Numbered from the stretch's first letter, positions 9,001 to 16,748 are shown. The stretch: DNA of 64,000 nucleotides from Paracoccus sulfuroxidans (GCF_007830335.1 NZ_VLKU01000002.1:372001-436000), one strand, 5' to 3'. The notes: generated from the letters alone by a model not told the origin. Program-made: numbers and translations.

Positions 9001-9924
9001 CGAGCGCCAGGCCATCTCGCGTCCGTCGCGCGCCTTGTCCTCGACCTTGGGGCGCACGGTGCATTCGCCGACGCGCAGGTCGTCACCAAACCAGGACACG
9101 ACGAGCGACACCGAGCCGACACGCGGCAGTTCCCGCTGCAGGGTCTGCATCGAGGCCGCGAAATCCGACCCGGCCAGCGGCGTATTGCGGTTGACCACCT
9201 GCGTCTCGCCCAGCCCCAGATCATAGCTGACCGGCGTCGTCGCCAGCGAGTACTCGCCCGTCCCGGGGATCAGCGCCACGGCCTCGACCTGCCGCGAGAG
9301 GCCACGCCCCCCTTTGGCCGCGCGCGTCACCTCGAAGGACAGTTGCGGCACGCGGTTGCCCCAACGCTCCAGCAACAAATCCTCGGCCACGACATAGGCA
9401 ATGCCGCGATAAGAGGGCGCGCTGTCACCCTCATGCGCGGCAATCGCGGGATCGGGCAGCTGATTTTCACCACCCGTATAGACGCGAAGGTTCAGATCCT
9501 CGAGCGCGACCTCTTCGCCATCGGCCCAGATCCGGCCGACGCCAAGGATCGGCCCTTCGCAGAGTGCCAACGCAAAGCTCAGCCGATAGCCGATCTCGGT
9601 GACACGCGGACCGGTGCCCTTGCCGCCGCCCTGCTCGCGCTTCACCTCGACCAGAGGCGAGGCCCAGATGACATGCCCCGGAACCCGCATCTGGCCCCAG
9701 ATGCGCGGGATCGCTGTGCCTTCACCCGCCGTCTGGATCCGCATGCGGTCGACCCGGCCCGTCTCGACCGCCTTCGATCCGCCGCCCAGCAGGCGCTGAT
9801 CGATGACGCGCCCCAGCGTCGCACCGACCGCACGTCCGATCACGGCCCCTGACAAGCCCAGAACCGTGCCGCCAAAGCCCGAGCCCAGAGCAGCCCCTGC
9901 CGCCGACAGAAGTATCGTCGCCAT
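6034..9924 (-). CDS. GTA tail/host-specificity protein with TIM-barrel-like domain (g15)
   Basis: The largest GTA structural protein (1296 residues), matching R. capsulatus GTA g15, which forms the tail-tip megatron. The first about 150 residues are glycine-rich and hydrophobic (MATILLSAAGAALGSGFGG), typical of the membrane-penetrating start of these tips. A glycoside-hydrolase-like TIM barrel follows (roughly residues 420-740; ILHYAHLCKAAGG, IDFIGIDNYMPLSDWR, WFTEMGCAALDRATNQ). A baseplate domain and beta-rich C-terminal domains complete the protein. It lies 19 nt after g14 in the same operon and overlaps the DUF2793 gene by 8 nt. The frame is intact, which argues for a functional particle. 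Whether the barrel retains glycosidase activity cannot be judged. Confidence 0.95.
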   Translation of the reverse strand: MATILLSAAGAALGSGFGGTVLGLSGAVIGRAVGATLGRVIDQRLLGGGSKAVETGRVDRMRIQTAGEGTAIPRIWGQMRVPGHVIWASPLVEVKREQGGGKGTGPRVTEIGYRLSFALALCEGPILGVGRIWADGEEVALEDLNLRVYTGGENQLPDPAIAAHEGDSAPSYRGIAYVVAEDLLLERWGNRVPQLSFEVTRAAKGGRGLSRQVEAVALIPGTGEYSLATTPVSYDLGLGETQVVNRNTPLAGSDFAASMQTLQRELPRVGSVSLVVSWFGDDLRVGECTVRPKVEDKARDGREMAWRSGGIGREDADEVARVNDRPIYGGTPADASVIEALRAISARGQKAVFYPFILMEQLAANGRPDPWSDAPHQPVMPWRGRITTAIAAGRTGSSAGSEAAVQEVARFFGTAEASDFTHSGETITYAGPQEWSYRRFILHYAHLCKAAGGIDAFLIGSEMVGLTQIRGPQHRFPAVEQLRRLAADVRAILGEGVKIGYASDWSEYFGYHPGNGDLYFHLDPLWADDNIDFIGIDNYMPLSDWRDGEDHLDAAWGQIENPAYLQANVAGGEGYDWYYASDRDRDDQVRTEITDGAYDEPWVWRYKDIRNWWMNPHHNRIDGVRQASPTGWQPASKPVWFTEMGCAALDRATNQPNKFLDAMSSESVLPYYSDGRRDDVIQAAYVRAMTEFWTEAANNPARAAFGRMGAGRMIDMSRAHVWCWDARPFPIFPARTDLWSDGPAWARGHWLNGRAGAVPLADLVAEVCRIAGVRAFDVEDLTGLVRGFALNGHETGRAALQPLMLAYGFDAVERDGTLRFVMRDARVKAEITTEDLVATDDLDGVELARAADAELTGRVRLSHVETGGDYATRTAESMLPGTEFLAVADTEMPLALTRAEGQSMAERWLAEAIVARDTARFVLPPSLSDLGPGDVVRLQDGQGAAKRWRIDRVEHSGAMQVDAVRVEPGVYLPAKALDEQVLLRPFSPPVPLWSVFLDLPLLRGDEVPHAPHLAVSATPWPGSAAVWVSTEAEGGYERNRIVPVPSVMGRTETPLGAARAGCWDRGPALRVRMKGGQLRAANAAALLAGANLMAIGDGSAEGWELFQFQQASLVAPGVWDISVRLRGQAGTDALMPQVWPAGSVVVLVDRAAVQMDLPPSARGQLRHWRIGPGTRGPDDPSYRHIAAAFRGAGLRPLSPCHLEVVERDVSWVRRTRIQGDGWEGPDVPLGEAQERYSVRLTRAGAILHQAVVNSPNWTVPVSVWNAAVTGGDFAIEVAQLSDVYGAGPSVRRTIHV

Positions 9925-9943
9925 TCAGCCTTATCCTTTTCGC

Positions 9944-10369
9944 TTAAAGCGTGGGGAACCTGAATCTCCCCGCGATCCGTGTCCGCCAGGGCATGCCCAG
10001 CGGACTCTCGACAACGCCATGCCGGTCATAGGCATGGACAAAACTTGCAGCCGGGCCGGTCTGGGCCAGAATGCCCATATGCTTGGCCACCGCATCGCCG
10101 CGCATCCGGAAGACCAGCACGTCGCCGGGCTGCTCATCCTCAGCCGCCCGCAGCAGCAGGCCTGCGCGATCAAGCAGAAGCTCGCTTCCGCCCACCTCGC
10201 CCCAATCCGGCGTATAGGCCGGCAAGGCCATAGGCTCTGGTCCGATCAGCTCGCGCCAGATGCCCCGGATCAGCCCTAGGCAATCCGTTCCGGCCCCCTT
10301 GACCGAGGCCTGATGAATATAGGGCGTGCCGATCCAGCCGCGCGCGGCCCTGACAATCTGTTCACTCAT
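9944..10369 (-). CDS. NlpC/P60-family peptidase (GTA g14)
   Basis: A 141-residue C40-type cysteine peptidase corresponding to GTA g14, a tail-tip enzyme thought to cut peptidoglycan during DNA delivery. The catalytic Cys30 is in GTDCLGLIRG. The His is in the segment RGDAVAKHMGILAQ, preceded by EDEQPGDVLVFRM, the usual order for the fold. There is no signal peptide, as expected for a virion component. Its start codon overlaps the g13 stop (ATGA). The ordinary family length and intact catalytic residues suggest an active enzyme. Confidence 0.94.
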   Translation of the reverse strand: MSEQIVRAARGWIGTPYIHQASVKGAGTDCLGLIRGIWRELIGPEPMALPAYTPDWGEVGGSELLLDRAGLLLRAAEDEQPGDVLVFRMRGDAVAKHMGILAQTGPAASFVHAYDRHGVVESPLGMPWRTRIAGRFRFPTL

Positions 10370-11190
10370 TTGACCACCTGCGGGGCCAGCAGCCAGTCCT
10401 CGGGCGGAAGGTGAGGAAAGCCGCGAAAGTTCGGGAAGTTCAGAAACTTCAGCCTGCAGGTCTCGGCGCGCTTATCGCATCCGGCGATCAGCTTGACCCG
10501 GTCGCCCGGCTGCGGCGCGATGCCCAGCCCGGCCCATAGCTCGACCTCTCGCCCGGCCCCGCTGAGGCCCGTGTCATTCTTGATCAGCGCGGTCAGCCCC
10601 TCGGCTGCCCCGGACAGCACGACAAGGCTGCCGCGTTCGAACCAGCGGCTTTCGTGCCCGACAATGCCGCTCAGCCGAAACCTCGCGCCCTCCTGAACCT
10701 CAAGCACGGTCCCTTCCACCGAATAGCCCGCGCGACCAAGGTCAAAGCGGCAGGCCTTGTCGCCCAGTTCCGCCGCGCAACGCGGGTGGTAAACCCGTCC
10801 CTGCGCACGGTTCAAAGGCTCCGAGAGGCCGCGCAGCTCGGCCCGGAAGGCACCGCCGTTGCGGGTCACCTCACCCAGATGGCCGCGGAAAACCAGACGC
10901 CGGTTTTGCGGCGCGCTCCAATCGACGTCCCAAAGCCGCACATCCGCCGCGTCCCAGCGCCCCGCCATCAGGTCGATCTCGGTAATGGCGCTGTCGGACA
11001 GAAGGCCAACGGCTTCGGTATTGTCGACCGACAGCCCCAGCCCCTGCACCACGGCCCGCGCGGTCAGACCGGCATCGGGCCGAAATGTGATACCATCGAA
11101 GGCGATGGCCTCATCATGATCGGTGAAGCCCAGCGTGACGCCATCGCTCCGCGTCACCGCCCAGGCGCGCGCAATCGTTGCCGTGTTCAT
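10366..11190 (-). CDS. GTA baseplate protein, DUF2163/phage BR0599 family (g13)
   Basis: A 274-residue protein matching GTA g13 (DUF2163 plus the C-terminal phage_BR0599 region). In R. capsulatus particles this is a baseplate hub protein. The N-terminus MNTATIARAWAVTRSDGVTLG and the segment GFTDHDEAIAFDGITFRP are characteristic. Four cysteines near the C-terminus (PRCAAELGDKACRF and AGCDKRAETCRLKF) are conserved in the family and probably bind an Fe-S cluster or zinc. The open frame runs upstream to 11580, but the true start is the ATG at 11190, which overlaps the g12 stop; the upstream part is a shadow of g12. Confidence 0.93.
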   Translation of the reverse strand: MNTATIARAWAVTRSDGVTLGFTDHDEAIAFDGITFRPDAGLTARAVVQGLGLSVDNTEAVGLLSDSAITEIDLMAGRWDAADVRLWDVDWSAPQNRRLVFRGHLGEVTRNGGAFRAELRGLSEPLNRAQGRVYHPRCAAELGDKACRFDLGRAGYSVEGTVLEVQEGARFRLSGIVGHESRWFERGSLVVLSGAAEGLTALIKNDTGLSGAGREVELWAGLGIAPQPGDRVKLIAGCDKRAETCRLKFLNFPNFRGFPHLPPEDWLLAPQVVK

Positions 11191-11819
11191 AGACGCACCT
11201 CGATGATCGGAACCTGAGGCAGGTCGCCCGCCTGAAACGACGCAACCGAGACCGCGATCCGGTCGGTATCGAACCGCACCGGCACATCGAACTCGAACCC
11301 GGCCGAGACCATCGCCCCCTGTTCGGGCGGCGCGTTGAACCGCAAGACGCCCGTCGACAGATCGACCTCGAAATCGACGCCTTCGCGCATCTGGTCGCTG
11401 CCGACCGCGGCTAGGACCGTGCCCTCGACCGGTTTCAGGATCGGGCGCCAATAGCGGGCCGGACCCGAGGCATAGGCCTTGCGCAGCCGGAACTCCTTCT
11501 GCTGCCCGTCGCCGGTCCCGATCTCCTGATCCAGAAACCCCGGAGCCGCCGCCGGAGCCGAGGATTTGTAATCCGCCCAATCTTTCCAGCGGAAGGCGTG
11601 GAGTTGCCCAGCCCGCGCCTCGAAAAAGGCGATCAGCCCCGCGACATCGTCCAGCGAGCGCAGCCCAAGCCCCGCATCATAGCGGCGTCGGGAATGCGCC
11701 CAGGGTGTCCTGCGCTCTTCATGGCCATTCGTCATCATGACGATTTCGGTGCGCCGCTCGGGGCCACCGACCGAACCGAAAGAGAGGTTTGCGGGAAACC
11801 GGATCTCGTGAAATGCCAT
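11187..11819 (-). CDS. GTA distal tail protein, DUF2460 family (g12)
   Basis: A 210-residue protein of the DUF2460 family (TIGR02217-type), equivalent to GTA g12 and to phage distal tail proteins linking the tail tube to the baseplate. It begins with MAFHEIRFPANLSFGSVGG. The signature RRYDAGLGLRSLDDVAGLIAFFEAR and LHAFRWKDWADYKS is clear. It overlaps g13 by ATGA and sits 2 nt after g11. The usual length and an intact frame are seen. Confidence 0.93.
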   Translation of the reverse strand: MAFHEIRFPANLSFGSVGGPERRTEIVMMTNGHEERRTPWAHSRRRYDAGLGLRSLDDVAGLIAFFEARAGQLHAFRWKDWADYKSSAPAAAPGFLDQEIGTGDGQQKEFRLRKAYASGPARYWRPILKPVEGTVLAAVGSDQMREGVDFEVDLSTGVLRFNAPPEQGAMVSAGFEFDVPVRFDTDRIAVSVASFQAGDLPQVPIIEVRL

Positions 11820-11821
11820 CG

Positions 11822-12490
11822 CTAGCCGTTCCTTTCGCCACGCGCCAGCATCCGCCCAAGCGAGGCGGCAATCTGGCTTTGGCTGCGTTGAAAGCCCCCG
11901 ATATCCGGGGTCGAGATATTGAAGGTCACATTGACCGGTCGGCCTCCGCCCCCTGCGCCTGCAACCCCCAGCCGCCCGTCCGCGCCTCGGCGCAGCGGCA
12001 TGATGGCCTCGGGCCCCGCCTCACCCATAAGGCCGGTGGCCCCGCGCATCGGGAAATAGGTGGGCTGGCTGACGACGCCACCTTTGGCAAAGGGCATCAC
12101 CCGCCCCTGTGAAAACGCGCCGCCCATCGCAAAAGGCATCGCGCCCGAGACCATGCCGCTGACCCCCTGCGCCACCGCCCCGGCCAAGGCTTGCTCGATG
12201 GGCCGCATGGCAATGGCAAAGGCCGTGTCGGCCATGCTGCGCGCCACGCCCTTCAGCGCATCGCTCAGCTTTATCCCGTCAAACACCAGCCCGTCGAAAG
12301 CGCGGCGCAGGCCCGAGCTGATGCCGCTGGTCAGGTTCCCGACCTCGCGCCCGGTGTAAACCATCGACTCGCGCAGCCGGGCCAGCTCGGCATCAAAGGC
12401 AGCCGCCACGCGACCTGCATCGTCAAAGCTTCGGCCCAGACCGGCGGTTTCCGCCTCCTCCAGCCGATCGAATCCGTCCTTGTTCGCCAC
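11822..12490 (-). CDS. GTA tail tape measure protein (g11)
   Basis: A 222-residue short tape measure protein matching GTA g11. It shows the typical helical first half (FDDAGRVAAAFDAELARLRESM), a Gly/Ala-rich hydrophobic centre (MAFAM-type segments), and the tail-tape ending GLMGEAGPEAIMPLRRGADG. The short length fits the short GTA tail. I take the GTG at 12490 as start because AAAGGGGGA lies just upstream and the length then matches R. capsulatus g11. An in-frame ATG at 12568 is possible but would lengthen the overlap with the preceding chaperone gene, whose frame already runs 68 nt into this gene. Confidence 0.9.
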   Translation of the reverse strand: MANKDGFDRLEEAETAGLGRSFDDAGRVAAAFDAELARLRESMVYTGREVGNLTSGISSGLRRAFDGLVFDGIKLSDALKGVARSMADTAFAIAMRPIEQALAGAVAQGVSGMVSGAMPFAMGGAFSQGRVMPFAKGGVVSQPTYFPMRGATGLMGEAGPEAIMPLRRGADGRLGVAGAGGGGRPVNVTFNISTPDIGGFQRSQSQIAASLGRMLARGERNG

Positions 12491-12761
12491 GACGGTCCCC
12501 CTTTGTGTCCTGAATATTTTCCGTACCCGCATCCTTCGCGGCTGCAGGCACATCGGGATAGCGCGCACTCAGCGCCTGAAGGCGCGCGCGGGTCATCCCC
12601 GTCTGGCCCTCCAGATCGACACCCAGCATCAGCGCCAGCTCAGCCGGTGTCAGCGCCCAGAAATCACCGGGCGTCAGCCCCAGCCCCCCAAGGCGCTGAG
12701 GTGCCATGCCCACGCGCATCAGCCCCGGCCAGTCCAGCACAGGCGATGTGGCCTCAGTCAC
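12423..12761 (-). CDS. GTA tail assembly chaperone, rcc01693 family (g10.1)
   Basis: A small protein matching the rcc01693-type phage tail assembly chaperone. The diagnostic part is the first 65 residues: LDWPGLMRVGMAPQRLGGLG, LTPGDFWALTPAELALMLG and the adjacent LSARYPDVPAAAK. The family is normally about 60-75 residues, whereas this frame runs to 112 with a low-complexity charged tail (ENIQDTKGDRRGEQGRIRSA) that overlaps the start of g11 by 68 nt. The tail may be real, or it may simply be read-out into g11. Its start overlaps the g10 stop by ATGA. Confidence 0.88.
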   Translation of the reverse strand: MTEATSPVLDWPGLMRVGMAPQRLGGLGLTPGDFWALTPAELALMLGVDLEGQTGMTRARLQALSARYPDVPAAAKDAGTENIQDTKGDRRGEQGRIRSAGGGGNRRSGPKL

Positions 12762-13075
12762 GGCGTAGCCAAGCGAAAGGCCCGCGCCAGCAATTCGGCC
12801 GCCGCTTTCGCGGCCCCGACCGGCCCGCCGCCGATATCGACGGCCAGCAGGTCACGGGCCTCGCCCGCCCAGCCACCACCCCGCAGGCCCGCTGCCAGAA
12901 CCGCCAGCACGTCGCGGCTCGAGAAGCTGCCGCCCTCGAACCGCTCGACCACCGCGATCATGCTTTGCGCCCCCAGCGCGCCTTCCAACTCGGCCAGCGC
13001 GCCCAGGGTCAGGCGCGCGACATGTCGCTGACCGTCAAGGACGACCTCGACCTCTCCTCGCATGGAATTGGACAT
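12758..13075 (-). CDS. GTA gp10-family protein (g10)
   Basis: A 105-residue protein of the GTA_gp10 family, the first of the two small tail-assembly proteins upstream of the tape measure gene. Typical segments are SMRGEVEVVLDGQRHVARLT, LGALAELEGALGAQSMIAVV and RDVLAVLAAGLRGGGW. Tail assembly chaperones usually sit at this position; that function is inferred from order and homology. It follows g9 by 9 nt and overlaps g10.1 by ATGA. Confidence 0.92.
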   Translation of the reverse strand: MSNSMRGEVEVVLDGQRHVARLTLGALAELEGALGAQSMIAVVERFEGGSFSSRDVLAVLAAGLRGGGWAGEARDLLAVDIGGGPVGAAKAAAELLARAFRLATP

Positions 13076-13084
13076 GCCGCCCCC

Positions 13085-13498
13085 TTACAGCGCGACGAAG
13101 CTGATCGCCCCGGCGCTCGCCAGGGAAATCTCGTAGGTCGCCTCGCCGTTATAGCTTCCGGCATATTCCAGACTGGTGATCTGGAACGGCCCCTCGACGG
13201 TGCCGAAATCGGGGATCACCACCTGGAAATGCGGCACCTCACCATCGAAGAACACCTGCCGCGCGCGCCCGTCGGTGGTGCTGTCGCGAAACACCCCCGA
13301 GCCCGAGATGCTGGCCGAGCGTACACCCGCCCCCGCCAGCAATTCGCGCCAGCGGCCCTGACTTTCCAGGCTGGTGACATCCACCGTCTCGGCGTTGAAC
13401 CCCAGACGCGAGGCCCGCAGGCCCGCAATCGTCTCGAACTGGCCATTGCCGTTCATGTCCATTTTGACCAGAAGGTCGCGCCCGTTCTGTACTGCCAT
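13085..13498 (-). CDS. GTA major tail tube protein, TP901-1 family (g9)
   Basis: The 137-residue major tail protein (g9), which stacks as rings to form the tail tube. It begins MAVQNGRDLLVKMDMNGNGQ. The conserved central part is LGFNAETVDVTSLESQGRWR and SGSGVFRD, and the C-terminal beta strands include GPFQITSLEYAGSYNGEATY. Length and pattern are normal for TP901-1-type tail proteins in GTAs. It lies 10 nt after g8. Confidence 0.95.
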   Translation of the reverse strand: MAVQNGRDLLVKMDMNGNGQFETIAGLRASRLGFNAETVDVTSLESQGRWRELLAGAGVRSASISGSGVFRDSTTDGRARQVFFDGEVPHFQVVIPDFGTVEGPFQITSLEYAGSYNGEATYEISLASAGAISFVAL

Positions 13499-13508
13499 GT
13501 CTCTCTCC

Positions 13509-13928
13509 TCAACCCAGGTCGATGCGCGCGCGAAAGATCAGGTCGACCCTTCGGCCCGCGCCGTTTTCCACGCGCCGCGCCTTGGCGCGCAGCAGCCACA
13601 ATCCGACCAGATGCCCTCGCTCCAGCATGATGCGCGCCTGCTCCAGCGCGTCCGAGATCGCCGCCGCCGCCGCCTTCACCACGCTGAAGCCACCCGCATC
13701 CGCCGTGCCGGTCAGCACCGAGACGACGAAATCATGCGTTGCCCCCGCACCGGTCATATCGCCCGCATCGCGGGTTTCTTCGGTGCCCAGCGCCACATAG
13801 GCGCCCGACGGCGCGCTGACCGGCATGGCGTCATAGATCGCGTCGCCCACCAGATCGGTCAGCGACGCATCCTGTCGCAGCGTCTCGTAAACCGCCGTTT
13901 GCAGAGCAACTGCCGCCGCATAACTCAT
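13509..13928 (-). CDS. GTA tail terminator/DUF3168 protein (g8)
   Basis: A 139-residue DUF3168 protein equal to GTA g8, thought to end the tail tube at the head side. Diagnostic stretches are AVALQTAVYETLRQDASLTD, LVGDAIYDAMPVSAPSGAYV and ALGTEETRDAGDMTGAGATH. It overlaps g7 by ATGA. The role as tail terminator comes from the R. capsulatus GTA particle and related phages. Confidence 0.93.
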   Translation of the reverse strand: MSYAAAVALQTAVYETLRQDASLTDLVGDAIYDAMPVSAPSGAYVALGTEETRDAGDMTGAGATHDFVVSVLTGTADAGGFSVVKAAAAAISDALEQARIMLERGHLVGLWLLRAKARRVENGAGRRVDLIFRARIDLG

Positions 13929-14275
13929 GCCTGCATCTCCTCTTTTGCGACACAGATCAGCCAGCGCCCCGCCGGATCGCTTTCCGAGACCGCCTCGATC
14001 CGAAAGCGGCGCGCCCGGCGGCCCTCGCCCATGCGAAACCTTTGCCCGGGGCGCGGGCGGCGAGGATCACCGGAGGGCGCGGATCTGACAGAAATCCGCC
14101 AGCTCACGACACTTTCCATGCCCACTTCGGCGAACCGCTCGCCACCCGCGCCCGACCGCATCTCGGCCCCAAGCCGCCCCTCGTCGCGCCAGACCATGCG
14201 ATAGCCGCCCATCCGGTCGGGCTCGCGCAACTGCGTCTCAAGGGTCAGCGTCATCGTCAGTCTTGGCACCTTCAT
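13925..14275 (-). CDS. GTA head-tail adaptor/stopper (g7)
   Basis: A 116-residue head closure protein of the phage head-tail adaptor family (g7). Visible pattern: LTLETQLREPDRMGGYRMVW, then a beta-rich Arg-rich core (SVVSWRISVRSAPSGDPRRP, RPGQRFRMGEGRRARRFRI). The ATG at 14275 overlaps the g6 stop (ATGA), which favours it over the internal ATG seven codons later. It would sit between the connector g6 and the tail. Confidence 0.9.
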   Translation of the reverse strand: MKVPRLTMTLTLETQLREPDRMGGYRMVWRDEGRLGAEMRSGAGGERFAEVGMESVVSWRISVRSAPSGDPRRPRPGQRFRMGEGRRARRFRIEAVSESDPAGRWLICVAKEEMQA

Positions 14276-14889
14276 CCGCGCCTCCGCAGCGCGCGACGCC
14301 CGCCCAGCAGCCGGACCGAGCGCCAGCGCTCGATTAGCGCGCTCACGCCGAAGGGCATGGCACCCGCGCTGCCCTCGAAGCTGCGATCTTCATAGCAACG
14401 CGCCGCCAGCAGCAGCACCGCCTGCGCCAGATCGGCAGGGATCTTGTCCCAGCTTTCGCCGAAACCCGCCTGAAACCGGATCGTGACATGCCCGCCCGCT
14501 GGCACATTCGGCAGGAACGCCCCCTGCGGCACCAGCAAGGGACGATGCGCGTCCGGCAGCAGGCGGTAGCGCCCTGCCTCGACCACGCGGACCTGCCCCT
14601 CGGCATCCACCACCTCGACCGCCTCTACCCGCGCGATGGGCGCCAGCGGCAAAGGCTGCGCCTCAGGGTCCAGCCAGTCCTCAAGCCGCAGGTTGAACCG
14701 CCGGGTCAGCAGGATCTTCCCCGTCCGCGCCTCGATCGTCGCAATGGCCGCGCGCAGATAGCCCGCAAGCGCGGTCTCCTCGGCGGCATCCGGTGCCACA
14801 TCAAACCCCGAGCCCAGCCGCAGGTGATCCCGCAACAGGGCAACGGGCAGCGCTCCGCTTGGGAGCGCCGCATCTTCGTTCAGCATCAT
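14272..14889 (-). CDS. GTA head-tail connector (g6)
   Basis: A 205-residue connector of the phage gp6/phiE125 gp8 type, the ring that docks on the portal. Typical segments are LRDHLRLGSGFDVAPDAAEE, AIATIEARTGKILLTRRFNL and WDKIPADLAQAVLLLAARCYEDR. GGGGAG lies 6 nt before the ATG at 14889, so I prefer it to the first in-frame ATG at 14922. A gap of 133 nt separates it from the capsid gene, the largest gap inside the GTA operon. Confidence 0.92.
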   Translation of the reverse strand: MMLNEDAALPSGALPVALLRDHLRLGSGFDVAPDAAEETALAGYLRAAIATIEARTGKILLTRRFNLRLEDWLDPEAQPLPLAPIARVEAVEVVDAEGQVRVVEAGRYRLLPDAHRPLLVPQGAFLPNVPAGGHVTIRFQAGFGESWDKIPADLAQAVLLLAARCYEDRSFEGSAGAMPFGVSALIERWRSVRLLGGRRALRRRG

Positions 14890-14946
14890 ATCAGAATCTC
14901 CCCAGCCCTGGGTTCGTGCCATCCGTGAATGATCGGGGCCGCGCGC

Positions 14947-14970
14947 GTCCGCCCTCTCGCGCGTGCGGAC
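14947..14970 (-). other. Stem-loop between GTA capsid and connector genes
   Basis: An inverted repeat GTCCGC / GCGGAC with a 12-nt GC-rich loop lies in the only sizeable gap within the GTA operon. No T-run follows on either strand, so it is not a clear intrinsic terminator. It could slow decay of the capsid mRNA or reduce read-through so that capsid exceeds downstream proteins; this is inference. Confidence 0.35.
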
Positions 14971-15022
14971 AGAGCTGTGCCGGTGTGGCGAACAAGTCCG
15001 CGCGGCCCCGCTTCGGCCTTTA

Positions 15023-16186
15023 TCAGCCGAAGTGCAGGACCTTGATGGCGCGCGGATCGGTCACACCGCCGCCGACACGCTTGGTCGCATAGAACAGGAC
15101 ATGCGGCTTGGCCGAGAAGGGGTCACGCAGGACGCGCAGGTCCGGACGCTCGGCGATGGTATAGCCCGCACGGAAGTCGCCGAAGGCGATGGCATTGGCG
15201 TTGCGACCGATGTCCGGCATCTCTTCGCAGACCAGCACCGGATAGCCCAGCAGCTGCGCGGGCTGACCCGCCGCCAGCGAATCCGCCCAGACGAAGCGCC
15301 CATCCGAGTCGCGCATCTTGCGCACCGCCGCCGCCGTTTTCGAGTTCATCACGAAAGTCGCGTTGCTGCGGTATTCAGCACCCAGCGCATAGACCAGATC
15401 GATCAGCGCATCAGCCGGGTTCTCTTCCGCGAAATCGCCGTCGCCGCCCGCCGGAACCTGGCCGATCTGAGCAGCACTCGCCACCGCATTCGCCGCCATC
15501 GGATGACGCAGCAGCCCCTTCGGCTTCTCGATCCCGTCGCCGCTTACGAAGGCCGCCGCCTCGGCGCGGGCGAACTTCTCGGCGATGCGGCCCGACAGCC
15601 AGCTTTCGATGTCGAAGGCCGCGTCATCCAGCAGGCGCTGGCTGGCCTTCGGCATGGCCGAAAGCTCATGCACCGGAATGACGATCCGGTCGACCGTGGG
15701 GGTCGAGGTCTCGGCCACCGTGGTCTCGCTGGCCCAGCCAGCACCGATATCGCCATGATCGACCAGCACCTCATAGCTCGAGGCCTCGATTGCGACCACA
15801 TTCGCCACCCGGCGCAGCGAGGCTGTGACATTCAGCGCCTCCTGCACCTGCAGCGCCACCTGCGGCGCGGCCAGGAAGCCGCCGTCGCTGGCGGCCGTCA
15901 TGCCCTTGCCTTCCAGCACCAGACCGCGCAGCCCATCATCATCGCCGTGACGGATATAGGCGTCGAACGCCTTCTGATGCGGCGCCGCCGCATCCGCCTC
16001 GGTCGAAAGAGGCGCGCGGCCCCGAAGAATGGTCTTGCGGTCCAGCATGTTCATGCGCTCGTCCTGTGCTTTGAGTTGTTTCTGAATATCATCGCGAAAG
16101 CTCTTGAGTTCGCTTGCAAACCCAGAGATTTCATCAATCAGTTCGCCAGGCATGTCCGCCCCGGCCGCGGCTTTCACCTCGGTCAT
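15023..16186 (-). CDS. GTA major capsid protein, HK97 fold (g5)
   Basis: A 387-residue HK97-type major capsid protein (g5). The N-terminal about 65 residues are a helical delta/scaffold region (ELIDEISGFASELKSFRDDI, KQLKAQDERMNML) that g4 would remove during maturation. The mature shell domain contains LEGKGMTAASDGGFLAAPQV, RIAEKFARAEAAAFVSGDG and MNSKTAAAVRKMRDSDGRFV, with the closing TKRVGGGVTDPRAIKVLHFG. It is adjacent to the prohead protease and intact throughout, as expected for an operational GTA. Confidence 0.96.
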   Translation of the reverse strand: MTEVKAAAGADMPGELIDEISGFASELKSFRDDIQKQLKAQDERMNMLDRKTILRGRAPLSTEADAAAPHQKAFDAYIRHGDDDGLRGLVLEGKGMTAASDGGFLAAPQVALQVQEALNVTASLRRVANVVAIEASSYEVLVDHGDIGAGWASETTVAETSTPTVDRIVIPVHELSAMPKASQRLLDDAAFDIESWLSGRIAEKFARAEAAAFVSGDGIEKPKGLLRHPMAANAVASAAQIGQVPAGGDGDFAEENPADALIDLVYALGAEYRSNATFVMNSKTAAAVRKMRDSDGRFVWADSLAAGQPAQLLGYPVLVCEEMPDIGRNANAIAFGDFRAGYTIAERPDLRVLRDPFSAKPHVLFYATKRVGGGVTDPRAIKVLHFG

Positions 16187-16210
16187 GCATTTCTCCGTCT
16201 CAAGTGAAAC

Positions 16211-16747
16211 TCAATCGGCGCGCAGCGCCATTCTGGCGGCGTGGAAGGCCGCCGCCATCTCGCTGAGGCCATCGGACTTGCGCCCGACCTTGGCCTCTCG
16301 CAGCATCGGGAAGGTCACCAGCGACACCTCCCAAAGTTCGACCTCGGTCAGCACCCGCTGGCCCTTGCCGTCCCGTTCTGCGGAAATCGTGCGGTAACCG
16401 ATCGAGAGGCCGTCGATGGCCCCCGCCTCGATCAGCGCCGCCGCCTCACGCGCGCGGGCCACCTCGGGCAGCAAACGGCCCTTGACCCACAGCCCGTGCG
16501 CGTCCTCGCGGATCTCGTCCCAGACGCCGATGGGCTGGGCCGGATCGTGCTGCCACAGCATGCGCACCTTGTCGCCCCGCTGCGCCAGCCGCTTCAAACC
16601 CGCCGCATAGGCGCCCGGCGCCACCACATCGCCGCCCTGATCGCGGGCACCGAACAGGCTCGCATAGCCCTCGATGCAGCTCCCGTCCGAGACCAGCGCC
16701 TCACCGCGAGAATACTTCAACTCTAACCCGTAATCTCTTGATCTCAC
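16211..16747 (-). CDS. Prohead protease, HK97 family (GTA g4)
   Basis: A 178-residue S78-type serine protease that trims the capsid protein during head maturation. The catalytic His is in VRMLWQHDPAQPIGVW and the Ser is in GAIDGLSIGYRT; the N-terminal signature is IEGYASLFGARDQGGDVVAP. It starts with GTG at 16747, five nt after GGAGG, immediately past the stop of the preceding small gene. The unusual start could limit its level relative to capsid. Confidence 0.94.
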   Translation of the reverse strand: MRSRDYGLELKYSRGEALVSDGSCIEGYASLFGARDQGGDVVAPGAYAAGLKRLAQRGDKVRMLWQHDPAQPIGVWDEIREDAHGLWVKGRLLPEVARAREAAALIEAGAIDGLSIGYRTISAERDGKGQRVLTEVELWEVSLVTFPMLREAKVGRKSDGLSEMAAAFHAARMALRAD

Positions 16748-16748
16748 A

